Source of the DNA: CAZWDO01 sp964632485 [NCBI: uncultured bacterium]
GTDB lineage: Bacteria > JAGOEH01
NCBI GenBank assembly: GCA_964632485.1
Contig: CAZWDO010000016.1
Span: forward strand, 24,616-65,347
Direction: 5' to 3'
Length of the DNA: 40,732 nt
Part shown: positions 32,449 to 40,732 of the stretch, in pieces
Layout: the number at the start of each line of letters is the position of its first letter
How positions within the stretch are numbered: the first letter of the stretch is position 1
Translations under genes and position numbers: made by a program
The notes under the pieces: generated by a model
Told to the model about the DNA's origin: nothing
Seen by the model: the letters and a program-made list of their open reading frames with translations, nothing else
The model's database searches: none

Positions 32449-33954
32449 TTAGCGATGGAGATTGGTTAACAGCCAGGCGCTGAAAACGCTTTTATTGGTT
32501 TCAAGGAAATATTGCGCATGGCGCGAAGCCAGATCGTCCAGCCCGGCATGGTAATAAAACATAATTTTTTTTACTAAGACGAGTTGATTCGGTTTTTTTT
32601 CCCAAACAAACGGTTTCATGCGCGCTATCGTGTCTATTTGGCATTTTCCCTGGCTTTCAAGGCCGTAAAAACTACCGGGAATGAGCGCGGCTGCCTGTTG
32701 GAAAAACGATTTCGCCGCGGTAGTATCTTTTAATTTCTCCCGGATAAGTCCATTAAAAAACAGAACTTGTTGGGCTTCAAAAGGAGTACTTTTAAAACAA
32801 TCACTAAGTGCGAGATATTCAGCGGCTGTTTTCAGGTTTTCCCGGTAAAAAAGAGTGACGGCATGGCGGAAAATCTGGGTAAAAGCGTCCGGCCATGGGC
32901 GCGCTTCGATTTCGCGAAAAGGCGCAAGGTGGTTTTGAGCGGTGGCGATATCATCCCTGGAGAGATAATAATCGGCGAGTTTCAGATGAAATTTCAGTTT
33001 TTCCTGGGGATAATTCGCGTTTTGCAAATATGATTCCATGAGTTTTTCGTTTTTTGCCTGCCGGGCAATCTGAAAGAGTTTCTCCCTCGTTTTTTCAGCA
33101 ATGCGTGTCTTCGGCTCTTTTTTTATAATTTCAGTCCACTCCTGAATTGCCGCCCGTTGTTGCTTTTTCTTGTATTTTAGTTCTGCGGAACAATATCGAT
33201 AGAGGGCTTTATCTTCGGTTGATTTCGCAAGTGGCCGCATATCAGCCAATATTTTTTTTGCCTTTAAAAGATTTTTCTGGGAGATAAAGGATTGAAAACG
33301 ATGATGTAACACATTAAACCATAGATCTTGATCGTTCAATTTTATGCGTTTGGCGCTCGTTTCAATGAATGCCGAAGGTGTTTGCCGTGTGGCAATGGCA
33401 TATAACAGTGAATTGGATTTGGATGCGCTGTCAGTTTTCTCATAAGCCAGAGCCAGAATGTATTGAAGCGAGTCCTCTGGAACATAGGGATGAGATTGGC
33501 GTTGAAGTTGTTCCAATCGGGTGATTGCTTGCGAAAAATTATTTTCTTGAAAATCAGCAACGGCTTTGCGGAACATAAACCATGGATAAAACATAGATGA
33601 ATCCGGGTCAGGAATGGGATTCTCCGGGTTTCTGGAGTTATCCAGGGATTGATAATAGGCCAGTAAATCCGAAATCAAAGTTCCGGAGCAATCCATCAAG
33701 GCCATCCAGGCGCTATCAATGCGTCCTTTTTCTCTCAGTTCAAGGGCTTCCCGAACCTTTTGCGCTATTTTTTCTTCTGCTCGCGTCAGGGTGTATTTTT
33801 GAGAAAATTGGTCCCATGTTGAATATGTTTCTGCTTCCGGCGTTCTTCGGGTTTGACCCGGGGAGTGTGTCGAATGCTCGCCTGATTGGCACTGACTCAC
33901 TCCCGTCAATGATAAAATAATTAATAGTAGAATATTTTTGAATATATTCAGCAA
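32449..33954 (-). CDS. TPR superhelical N-terminal part of an Slt70-like lytic transglycosylase
   Basis: The product has 501 residues. A signal segment (about 1-22, ending near VSQCQSGE) is followed by helical tetratricopeptide-like repeats, for example FQENNFSQAITRLEQL and LKDTTAAKSFFQQAA. This is the layout of the U-shaped N-terminal region of Slt70, and the missing catalytic domain follows in frame after a TAA. Together the two parts give about 690 residues, near the family norm. The TTG start follows GGAGG by 11 nt. It begins 22 nt after the ugd stop, in the ugd-slt-queDEC run. The stop could be a recent nonsense mutation, a sequencing error or a read-through site. Confidence 0.8.
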   Translation of the reverse strand: MLNIFKNILLLIILSLTGVSQCQSGEHSTHSPGQTRRTPEAETYSTWDQFSQKYTLTRAEEKIAQKVREALELREKGRIDSAWMALMDCSGTLISDLLAYYQSLDNSRNPENPIPDPDSSMFYPWFMFRKAVADFQENNFSQAITRLEQLQRQSHPYVPEDSLQYILALAYEKTDSASKSNSLLYAIATRQTPSAFIETSAKRIKLNDQDLWFNVLHHRFQSFISQKNLLKAKKILADMRPLAKSTEDKALYRYCSAELKYKKKQQRAAIQEWTEIIKKEPKTRIAEKTREKLFQIARQAKNEKLMESYLQNANYPQEKLKFHLKLADYYLSRDDIATAQNHLAPFREIEARPWPDAFTQIFRHAVTLFYRENLKTAAEYLALSDCFKSTPFEAQQVLFFNGLIREKLKDTTAAKSFFQQAAALIPGSFYGLESQGKCQIDTIARMKPFVWEKKPNQLVLVKKIMFYYHAGLDDLASRHAQYFLETNKSVFSAWLLTNLHR

Positions 33955-33976
33955 TTTGATTATTTCCTCCGGGCTT

Positions 33977-35350
33977 TCAGGACAAAAATGGCGAACCCAC
34001 GGCTAAATATTGGTATCCTTTTTCGAGCAATTGCGAGTAATCGGGAATCATACGGCGACCATCAATGACCAGAAACGGTGGTTGAGCAATTTTTTGGATT
34101 GTGGATGAAAGACCGCGGAACTCTTCCCAATCCGTTGTAATGAAGCAGGCATCTGCGCCTTGCAGCGCTTCGGTAACGGACTGGCTATACACAATTTTTT
34201 CATAGAGAATATTGTCTTGGGGATTGAAATACTTCCTGGCTTCCTCAGTCGCTAAGGGATCATAGGTTCGTATCTCAGCAACGCCTTTGCCCAGCAACCC
34301 TTCCACTACCTTTATCGATGAAGCATCCCGCATATCATTGGTCCGCTGTTTGAAAGCCAGGCCAAGCAAAGCGATTTTTTTGTTGTTAAAATTAAAACGG
34401 GCTTCATATACTGCCCGGTCGATCAGATAGACTTTCTGGTATTCATTAATATCATAAACTGATTGCAATAGGCTGGTATCCGCGCCGGCAAGTCGTAATT
34501 GGTAGATCAGGGATTGGATATCCTTTCCGAAACAACTGCCACCTGCGCCATTGGAAACATAGGAGCCCCAGGTTGAGATGCGTCCGTCGGACGTGACGCC
34601 CATTTTGAGTTTTTCCATATTGATATTGTCGATTTTTTCAGCCACCCGGGCGCCCACGCCGTTCCAAAATGAGATATATGTGAGTAATAGCGTATTAGAA
34701 ATATATTTAATTGATTCCGCGGTCTCGGGTGTTGTCTCGATATACCGGATACGGACGTGATTATAAAAATGGCTATAGGTACGGCGGAGCAATTGGAAAT
34801 CTTCATCATAATCGGCGCCAATGACAATGCGGTCAGGTCGGCGGGATTTTTCGACGGCATCGCCTTCGGGCAAAAACTCCGGGTTGGAGGCTACTCCGAA
34901 ATTAATGACCTGATGCTTTTGCATGGTCCGTTGTAAATGCCGCGCTGTACCGATGGGTACTGTACTTTTATTCACTAATACGATTCGGTTTGGGTTTTGG
35001 CGTTTGGCCAGGCGTTTCGCTAAATCATTAGCCGCTTCGTTATAGTAGGTCATATTCGTCGAACCGTCTTTATTTGGCGGCGTGGGTAAACAAAGAAAAA
35101 TAATCTCGGCGCCTTCCAGGAATTCATCAGGATTAGAAGAAAAAAACAGGTATTTCCCCTGAGTCTCCCGAATGATTTCAGCTAAAAAATTTTCATTCAC
35201 AAACGATTCTATCTGTTCTTTTTCTCCGGAACGAAATGTCTCAATTTTGTTTTTATCAATATCATAAGCCCAGACTTCGTGTCCGTATTCAGACAATACC
35301 GCTGCATGAGTCAATCCGACAAAACCGGTACCAGCCACTACAATTTTCAT
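33977..35350 (-). CDS. UDP-glucose/GDP-mannose dehydrogenase family protein (probable UDP-glucose 6-dehydrogenase)
   Basis: The product has 457 residues. An N-terminal Rossmann domain has MKIVVAGTGFVGLTHAA (GxGxxG), followed by LCLPTPPNKDGS and SNPEFLPEGDAV. The catalytic Cys is Cys273 in AGGSCFGKDIQSL. The C-terminal UDP-binding domain has LGLAFKQRTNDMRDAS. The enzyme oxidises a nucleotide sugar at C6 with two NAD+, typically UDP-glucose to UDP-glucuronate for surface polysaccharide. AAGGAG precedes the ATG. The exact sugar cannot be fixed from sequence alone. Confidence 0.93.
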   Translation of the reverse strand: MKIVVAGTGFVGLTHAAVLSEYGHEVWAYDIDKNKIETFRSGEKEQIESFVNENFLAEIIRETQGKYLFFSSNPDEFLEGAEIIFLCLPTPPNKDGSTNMTYYNEAANDLAKRLAKRQNPNRIVLVNKSTVPIGTARHLQRTMQKHQVINFGVASNPEFLPEGDAVEKSRRPDRIVIGADYDEDFQLLRRTYSHFYNHVRIRYIETTPETAESIKYISNTLLLTYISFWNGVGARVAEKIDNINMEKLKMGVTSDGRISTWGSYVSNGAGGSCFGKDIQSLIYQLRLAGADTSLLQSVYDINEYQKVYLIDRAVYEARFNFNNKKIALLGLAFKQRTNDMRDASSIKVVEGLLGKGVAEIRTYDPLATEEARKYFNPQDNILYEKIVYSQSVTEALQGADACFITTDWEEFRGLSSTIQKIAQPPFLVIDGRRMIPDYSQLLEKGYQYLAVGSPFLS

Positions 35351-35378
35351 TTTTCAACTCCTTTTTTTAAAAATTATC

Positions 35379-35407
35379 TTGACAATTAATTTTCCTTTGT
35401 TTATAAT
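35379..35407 (+). promoter_or_regulatory. Perfect consensus sigma-70 promoter of ilvE
   Basis: TTGACA (35379-35384), exactly 17 nt, then TATAAT (35402-35407): both hexamers and the spacing match consensus fully. Transcription should start near 35414, giving a leader of about 73 nt. The leader has an A/T-rich sequence and AAGGAG at about 35472-35477, just before the ilvE ATG. Confidence 0.92.
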
Positions 35408-35486
35408 GCAACCATGATTAGTATAGTAATTATTTTGATAAATTTCAAGTCTTTTTTTATAAAATTAAACATGAAGGAGCAGGGAC

Positions 35487-36560
35487 ATGAAGATTGAAAC
35501 AACCTTGTTGGGGCCAGATCAATTAAAGGCGTTGTATGACGATCCGATGCAACTGAATTTTGGGCGTTTGTTCACGGATTATATGTTTTTGATGCGATAC
35601 AACCAAGAGCAGGGATGGCATCAGCCGCAAATCAAGAGCCATCAACCGTTGGCAATGGACCCGGGAGCGTTGATTTTCCATTATTGTCAGGAAGTGTTCG
35701 AGGGTTTAAAAGGCTATTTATCTCCCCAAGATGAAATTTTATTGTTTCGTCCGGAAGAAAACGCCCGCCGTATGATCCGTTCCATGAAACGGATGTGTAT
35801 CCCGGAATTTACGGAGGAAATTTTTTTAGAAGCGGTCGAAACTATTGTGAAGCTTGAAAAACGCTGGATACCGAATATGCGGGGAGCATCGCTTTATATT
35901 CGTCCGACTGTGATTGCCAGTGAAGTGGGAGTCGGTTTGCGTCCCTCCAATGAGTATTTGTTTTTTATTATCTTGTCGCCGGTGGGCCCTTATTATAAAA
36001 GTGGGTTTAACCCTGTGGGATTGCTGGTGTTGCCTGAATTTGTCCGGGCAGTTAAAGGCGGGGTGGGTGAAGCTAAAACCGGGGCCAACTATGCCGCAAG
36101 TTTACTCGCCGCTCGTATGGCTGGTCAAGCGGGCTTCGATCAGGTTCTCTGGCTTGACGCGATTGAACACCGGTATGTCGAAGAAGTTGGTTCTATGAAT
36201 ATCTTTTTTGTAATTAACAATAAATTAGTGACTCCGGCTCTTAACGGCAGTATACTACCTGGGATTACCCGCAAATCCGTACTGCAAATGGCTCCGGCAC
36301 TGGGTTTGGAAGCCGAAGAACGCCCCATTAGTATTGATGAAGTTGTGGCCGGTATCAAAAGCGGCGAATTAAGCGAATCGTTCGGTTCCGGGACCGCGGC
36401 GGTTATCACTCCAGTAGGCCATATTCGCTACCAGGAGAAGACTTTTACTATAGGTGATAATAAAACCGGGAGCTGGACACAAAAATTTTTCGACCAATTG
36501 ACCTCGATTCAGTACGGTTTATCGCCCGATCCTTACCAATGGGTTCATAAAATCGTTTAA
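35487..36560 (+). CDS. ilvE: Branched-chain-amino-acid aminotransferase
   Basis: The product has 357 residues and is a fold-type IV PLP aminotransferase. The PLP Lys197 is in GGVGEAKTGANYAASL. Other family motifs are EVFEGLKGY, YIRPTVIASE, LDAIEHRYVEEVGSMNIFF and LNGSILPGITRKSVLQ. The length fits the eukaryote-like BCAT group. It interconverts Val, Leu and Ile with their 2-oxoacids. In an amino-acid fermenter it may serve catabolism as well as synthesis. It has its own consensus promoter, and its 3' end converges with the giant surface protein gene 9 bp away. Confidence 0.95.
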   Translation: MKIETTLLGPDQLKALYDDPMQLNFGRLFTDYMFLMRYNQEQGWHQPQIKSHQPLAMDPGALIFHYCQEVFEGLKGYLSPQDEILLFRPEENARRMIRSMKRMCIPEFTEEIFLEAVETIVKLEKRWIPNMRGASLYIRPTVIASEVGVGLRPSNEYLFFIILSPVGPYYKSGFNPVGLLVLPEFVRAVKGGVGEAKTGANYAASLLAARMAGQAGFDQVLWLDAIEHRYVEEVGSMNIFFVINNKLVTPALNGSILPGITRKSVLQMAPALGLEAEERPISIDEVVAGIKSGELSESFGSGTAAVITPVGHIRYQEKTFTIGDNKTGSWTQKFFDQLTSIQYGLSPDPYQWVHKIV

Positions 36561-36569
36561 TCGCTGGTT

Positions 36570-39500
36570 TTATTTTAGCAATACTATTTTTCCTGTCTGG
36601 ATTTCCGTTGGTGTAGTGAAGCGATATAAATATATCCCGGTTGATTGCTCTTCGGCATTCCAGCTTATTGTTGATTTCCCCTCTGCCGGCGTTTTTATTT
36701 CTTGCCGAAAAACCCGTTGACCCGCCATATTAAAAATTTCCATGGTTATGCTATGTCCGTTTTCTTGTTGAATTTGGAAATAGATTTTTGAGTTGAACGG
36801 GTTGGGAGAATAACTGATGATTAAATTTTTGTGTAAATGATTTTCCTCCACAATTGATACCAATCCGTTCATTATTGTATCGGATGAAACACTTTCCTGC
36901 ATATCCCAATTGATGGCCGTCGTATAATAAAGCACATCTGAAAAGCGTTCGTCGATCCAGGACGTATCCTCGATTGGGCCTGCAATCAGTTGAGCGTCTT
37001 CATTGTTGAATTGGCGAAACAGGTAATATCCGGCATCGGGCGCGGATGAACCGCCCGAATTCCAGCTAATTTTAACAAACTGCTCGGATAAGGGTTGCAA
37101 ACCCATATTTCGGGGCGGCGCCGGGTATGCTGTTCCCGTATAAGGCGGAATAATAAACGAGGAGCTTTGGGTAGTCTGCCCGTAAATATCGGACGAATAG
37201 ACGGAGGCGCGATATTCGATGTCGTTTGCTAAATCGGTAATGAGCAGGCGATGGTTGCGCGTCAGATTCAAATTTCCAAAAAGCATCGTGTCCTGATACG
37301 CCGGGTGGATATATTCCAAATAACTGGAGGAAAGTTCATCGGTTTGCCATTCAATTAGAGCTTTATCCTGACTTCGATATAGTACCTTGGCCCCGCGCGT
37401 TATGATCGGGGCGTTTGTATCATGAGTTTCCCGTGTTGTAAAGCTTTCCGTTTGACCGGTCTGATTCTCCTTGTTGTACCAGCCAATCTGGTCAACCCGG
37501 CAATTATAGTTTTGACCGGCAATCAGATTCGCCATGATAATGAAATGTTCGTTATCATAATAATTGTTGGAAAAGGTCCTGGAAAAATTGAAATTTACAC
37601 CATATTGAAGATTGGGCATGAATATTCGATCATTTTTTAATCGGATGATCGCCATATCGGTCGATAAGTAATCGATCTGGGGCTGAATGTCTGTAAGAGT
37701 ATCACTGAAAACCGTTTCAAAAGTTGTCAATTGTCCGATTCTGTTAAGTATCAACATATTCTGGTTGATATCGACCAATTTGAGTTCAAAGCAATAATGC
37801 TTGTCAGCGATCAGGTTGGAGAGGTTGTAATCGTGGAATTGAGTGAATTCGGCAATTTCGGTCGTGAAGTTTGAACTGTCTGATGAGGATAGATTCAGAA
37901 TGCTGCGACTGGGCTCATTAGTCTGAAAGCGGATGATGGCTTCATTGCGATTGATAGAGAGAACATAGGGGCCATTGACGATACTGGGCGGCGTCCGATC
38001 AGCCATTGTATTCGTGGTGAATGAGTTGGTTGTTCCCGGCGGTTGACGTTTCAGGCGATGCTGGCTGCTCGTCCCGGATTCTGGCCATCGCAATGTATTG
38101 TTATTCATATCTATGATCTCAATTTCATATTGATAGGTCACATTGGGAGATAATTGCGTCAGGGTGAGCGAATGGCGGGTTTTATATTCCGATTGCGTAT
38201 ATTGTTTTGCTTCACCGGAAGAAGCGATCAGATCCAATATGACACGACACGGGCGGTCGAAGCTCATTGTAACTTGAACGGTTGTATTGGTTTTATGGGT
38301 AATGGGGCCTTCTGTCAACATTGGGGATGTTTCTTCCTGGTTAATAAGGGTATGAAACGAATCGACCGCCGATTGGATTCCTGCTTTTTGAGCAATATCA
38401 TTGATACTGACTTGATAGTACCAGGTTTGATCAGGGGCTAATCCATCAAGATAAAAACGGTGTTCTTGAGTGATAGTTTGACTTTCAATAATGGTCGGCC
38501 CGGAAAAAGTTGGCGATAGATCAATTTCAACGCGGGCTCGGGTGGGAAAGTTGGTGGCGCAATACAGCCAGGCATGGTTTGTCCCGGTTTCCTGGATGAG
38601 AGGCGGCATCGTAAATTCAGGTGGTTGAATATGTTGATCAAGATAACAGGTTTGTATCGGCGCCGTGCGTTTGTTGCCATATTTATCGGTAATAATGATT
38701 TGATAAGTCAGAGGTTCATCGCCCGACGGCACGGCTATATTCAGAGTATGGCGGGGATTGAATATTTCGTCGTTTTCACGGTAATTCATTGTTTCAGTTC
38801 CATATCCGTAGTTCATTTGAGCGGTTACCGGTCTGTTGCATTGAAAATAAATGCTGGCAATACCCGATTGAGTATTGAAAAAAGAGGGGCCGGAGATGAA
38901 TTGGGGGGGAGTTACTTCCTTCTGGCTTAGCGTCGTAAATGAACCGGTGTAGGTTGTTCCCGCATTACCCGCTACATCGCGAAACAGGGCTTCATAATAG
39001 TAGGTGGCGCCATTTTCCAGACTATCGATTAATAGCAGTGGAGAACGTGATATGGCAGAACGAATCGCGCGACTATAGTTGGCGCTTGACGTACCGATTC
39101 TTGTCTCCAAACAACCATTTTCATTGGAAAATGCTTCCAAATAGCAATCATAGGTGGAAATATAACGGATTTGCGGCGGAGCCATTAGTTTCGGAGCAAT
39201 CTGATCATCCTGTCCGGTGGTCATGAAATATAATTCCTGCTCGGTGATATACGTGTTACCGGATTGATCCGTACACCATATCTGGTATTGGTAGGATGAA
39301 TTACTCTGAAGATTACGCAAAATCAACTGATGATTCATGCTAAAATAGTCTTCATTTTCTTCCACTTCGTCGTTAGAGCCGTCGTTTTCAACGCGGGCAA
39401 AAACGATGCCGCAATGCGATGCCTCATTGGTCTTAAAAACAATCAGAGCCGAATCGACAGCCGCGCTGCTCCAGGGCCCCTGGGAGATAAACGGCGCTAA

Positions 39501-40732
39501 ACTGTCGCGGGAAGTGGTAAAACGCCAACTCTGAGGAGTCGTCGAATTTCCTCGGCGATCCACCAATTGTAACACGATATTCAATGTGTCGTGATCACTG
39601 AATTTTTCCGGAGGTTGATAGCTCATCTCATAATCATGCTCATTGGATGTATAAATATCAAGTTTTTGCGGCGCGCCATTTATAGTGAAGAGAACGGCTG
39701 AACTATCTAAACCGGAAAGATCCTCAAAGACACGAATATATATCTGGGCATCTGTTTCAACGCCGTTGGCCTCCGGGAGTGGATAAAACTCAATGATCTG
39801 GGGAGCCGTTGTATCCATTTGGATATTGACTAATTGAAAATTGATATTGGCTGTTAATTGTCCAAATTGCGCAGCCACCATTTCTGCCGATGTTTCATCC
39901 AGCGCATTCGGATAGTACCGGCTGTTATAATCGGTATTAGCCGCATCCGCCAACAGATAATAGCTTCCTTCCTGCAGTTCGTTAAATAAATAGTCCCCAT
40001 TCGCGCCACTTTCAGTCATTTCCCAATAAGTTTCGTTATAGGCAATCAATGGGATATCCGGGATACCCTGTCCCGTATTCGCATCGGTGATGGTCCCGCT
40101 CAGTTGTCCAAACCGTTTGGGAGCCAGTTGAAATAGTAGTTGAGTCAGTGAATCGACGGGCCTGAGATCAAGCTCCAGGGGATATGTTTGACCCATCAGT
40201 TGCTCATTTCCTTCGGCGAAGAGCCAGTAAACTGAGGAAGCCAGACTATCAAAACGGAATTCGCCCTGGGAGGAGCTATAGGTATATTTAGCAAAATTTT
40301 CAGAGAATAACCAGATCAGCATCGAATCAACAGCCGAACCATTGTCGAGAACCCGACCGCTGATCGTTTTTGCGCCGCGATATGAAATCAGATCGAAATT
40401 AGCGTTTTTTACATCATCATTAACCAAAATTCGGTCTGCCCGGTCCCAATCGGTTTGATTATGATAAACTTCAGTCGATGTGTATCCATTGCCGAATGCA
40501 ATCAGAATATATTCATTGCGGGGTAGCCCATCAAACAGGAACTCCCCATTGGCATTAGTAATGTCTTCCTGATAATAATCAATTAAGGTTCCTATTAAAT
40601 AAATAGTAACATCTGCAAACGGTTCGCCGCTGATGCTGTCCGAGACGATTCCGCCGATGGCTCCGCTGCCGATCCGTTTGGTAAGATCAGCATTGATGTT
40701 GCTATATGTATGATTAGTGTTGATATCAATGG
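36570..40732 (-). CDS. Giant surface/secreted protein with carboxypeptidase-regulatory and Fn3-like repeats and C-terminal sorting domain; 5' end outside window
   Basis: The frame is open to the window edge. A TTG at 40427 is only an internal codon, because the upstream in-frame sequence encodes another CarboxypepD_reg domain (IGGIVSDSISGEPFADVTIY, then NGEFLFDGLP). About 1386 residues are visible. In order they are at least three carboxypeptidase-regulatory-like domains, a bacterial Ig-like domain (ITTAP-type, about 40-39.5 kb) and some seven or more Fn3-like repeats, each beginning near a xxGP motif (PQFISGPSFF, PSIVNGPYVL). The C terminus is SPNPFNSKIYFQI...GKIVLLK, a type IX/FlgD-like sorting domain of FCB-group bacteria. 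It is probably secreted and attached to the surface for adhesion or binding. No catalytic domain is seen in the visible part. Confidence 0.85.
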   Translation of the reverse strand, partial: IDINTNHTYSNINADLTKRIGSGAIGGIVSDSISGEPFADVTIYLIGTLIDYYQEDITNANGEFLFDGLPRNEYILIAFGNGYTSTEVYHNQTDWDRADRILVNDDVKNANFDLISYRGAKTISGRVLDNGSAVDSMLIWLFSENFAKYTYSSSQGEFRFDSLASSVYWLFAEGNEQLMGQTYPLELDLRPVDSLTQLLFQLAPKRFGQLSGTITDANTGQGIPDIPLIAYNETYWEMTESGANGDYLFNELQEGSYYLLADAANTDYNSRYYPNALDETSAEMVAAQFGQLTANINFQLVNIQMDTTAPQIIEFYPLPEANGVETDAQIYIRVFEDLSGLDSSAVLFTINGAPQKLDIYTSNEHDYEMSYQPPEKFSDHDTLNIVLQLVDRRGNSTTPQSWRFTTSRDSLAPFISQGPWSSAAVDSALIVFKTNEASHCGIVFARVENDGSNDEVEENEDYFSMNHQLILRNLQSNSSYQYQIWCTDQSGNTYITEQELYFMTTGQDDQIAPKLMAPPQIRYISTYDCYLEAFSNENGCLETRIGTSSANYSRAIRSAISRSPLLLIDSLENGATYYYEALFRDVAGNAGTTYTGSFTTLSQKEVTPPQFISGPSFFNTQSGIASIYFQCNRPVTAQMNYGYGTETMNYRENDEIFNPRHTLNIAVPSGDEPLTYQIIITDKYGNKRTAPIQTCYLDQHIQPPEFTMPPLIQETGTNHAWLYCATNFPTRARVEIDLSPTFSGPTIIESQTITQEHRFYLDGLAPDQTWYYQVSINDIAQKAGIQSAVDSFHTLINQEETSPMLTEGPITHKTNTTVQVTMSFDRPCRVILDLIASSGEAKQYTQSEYKTRHSLTLTQLSPNVTYQYEIEIIDMNNNTLRWPESGTSSQHRLKRQPPGTTNSFTTNTMADRTPPSIVNGPYVLSINRNEAIIRFQTNEPSRSILNLSSSDSSNFTTEIAEFTQFHDYNLSNLIADKHYCFELKLVDINQNMLILNRIGQLTTFETVFSDTLTDIQPQIDYLSTDMAIIRLKNDRIFMPNLQYGVNFNFSRTFSNNYYDNEHFIIMANLIAGQNYNCRVDQIGWYNKENQTGQTESFTTRETHDTNAPIITRGAKVLYRSQDKALIEWQTDELSSSYLEYIHPAYQDTMLFGNLNLTRNHRLLITDLANDIEYRASVYSSDIYGQTTQSSSFIIPPYTGTAYPAPPRNMGLQPLSEQFVKISWNSGGSSAPDAGYYLFRQFNNEDAQLIAGPIEDTSWIDERFSDVLYYTTAINWDMQESVSSDTIMNGLVSIVEENHLHKNLIISYSPNPFNSKIYFQIQQENGHSITMEIFNMAGQRVFRQEIKTPAEGKSTISWNAEEQSTGIYLYRFTTPTEIQTGKIVLLK

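Overview
The window reads like a chromosomal segment of an anaerobic, amino-acid-fermenting bacterium of the FCB group, probably an uncultured lineage related to Cloacimonadota, Marinimicrobia or KSB1. This is inferred from four things: a very large secreted protein ending in an SPNPFN-type C-terminal sorting domain, a TonB-dependent receptor, a Y_Y_Y-type beta-propeller histidine kinase, and a complete ornithine oxidation operon. Promoters that can be read are of the sigma-70 type, and most genes have clear AGGAG-like ribosome binding sites.

Region 1 (1-13068, + strand) is an accessory peptide-export locus. It begins with a 13-bp tandem repeat and a redoxin-like gene that appears split by a -1 frameshift in a T7 run. 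A membrane-anchored C39-type cysteine peptidase follows. Next comes a 96-residue secreted peptide that carries both a Sec-type signal and a double-glycine leader-like motif (LSIESMQINYGG), with an intrinsic terminator on each side. Downstream are a two-permease ABC-2 exporter, a DUF-like and a Yip1-like membrane protein, a MacA/HlyD adaptor, a MacB-type ATPase, two tandem FtsX/MacB permeases, an O-antigen-ligase/TPR protein, a second thioredoxin-fold-like protein and a 32-residue membrane miniprotein. The genes overlap tightly from 4695 onward. I interpret the whole as a bacteriocin-like peptide production and export system, possibly undescribed in this form.

Region 2 (13186-15856, - strand) holds a TonB-dependent receptor and a tRNA-Lys(TTT), each with a readable promoter.

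Region 3 (15908-28775, - strand) is the ornithine oxidation pathway in the order ord, ortA, ortB, oraS, oraE, and a mutL/glmL-like ATPase. A 1253-residue two-propeller histidine kinase, a TerB-like protein, ornithine racemase (orr) and a UspA protein follow. Together the enzymes convert ornithine through D-ornithine, 2,4-diaminopentanoate and 2-amino-4-oxopentanoate to alanine and acetyl-CoA. A strong terminator directly after ord, and the kinase placed between the mutase genes and the racemase, are the unusual points.

Region 4 (28776-40732) begins with a 455-bp divergent regulatory region and an M29-like aminopeptidase gene (+). A tight - strand run follows: nucleotide-sugar dehydrogenase, an Slt70-like lytic transglycosylase interrupted by an in-frame TAA, then queD, queE and queC. 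After that come a branched-chain aminotransferase gene (+) behind a perfect consensus promoter, and a giant multidomain surface protein (-) that runs off the window edge.
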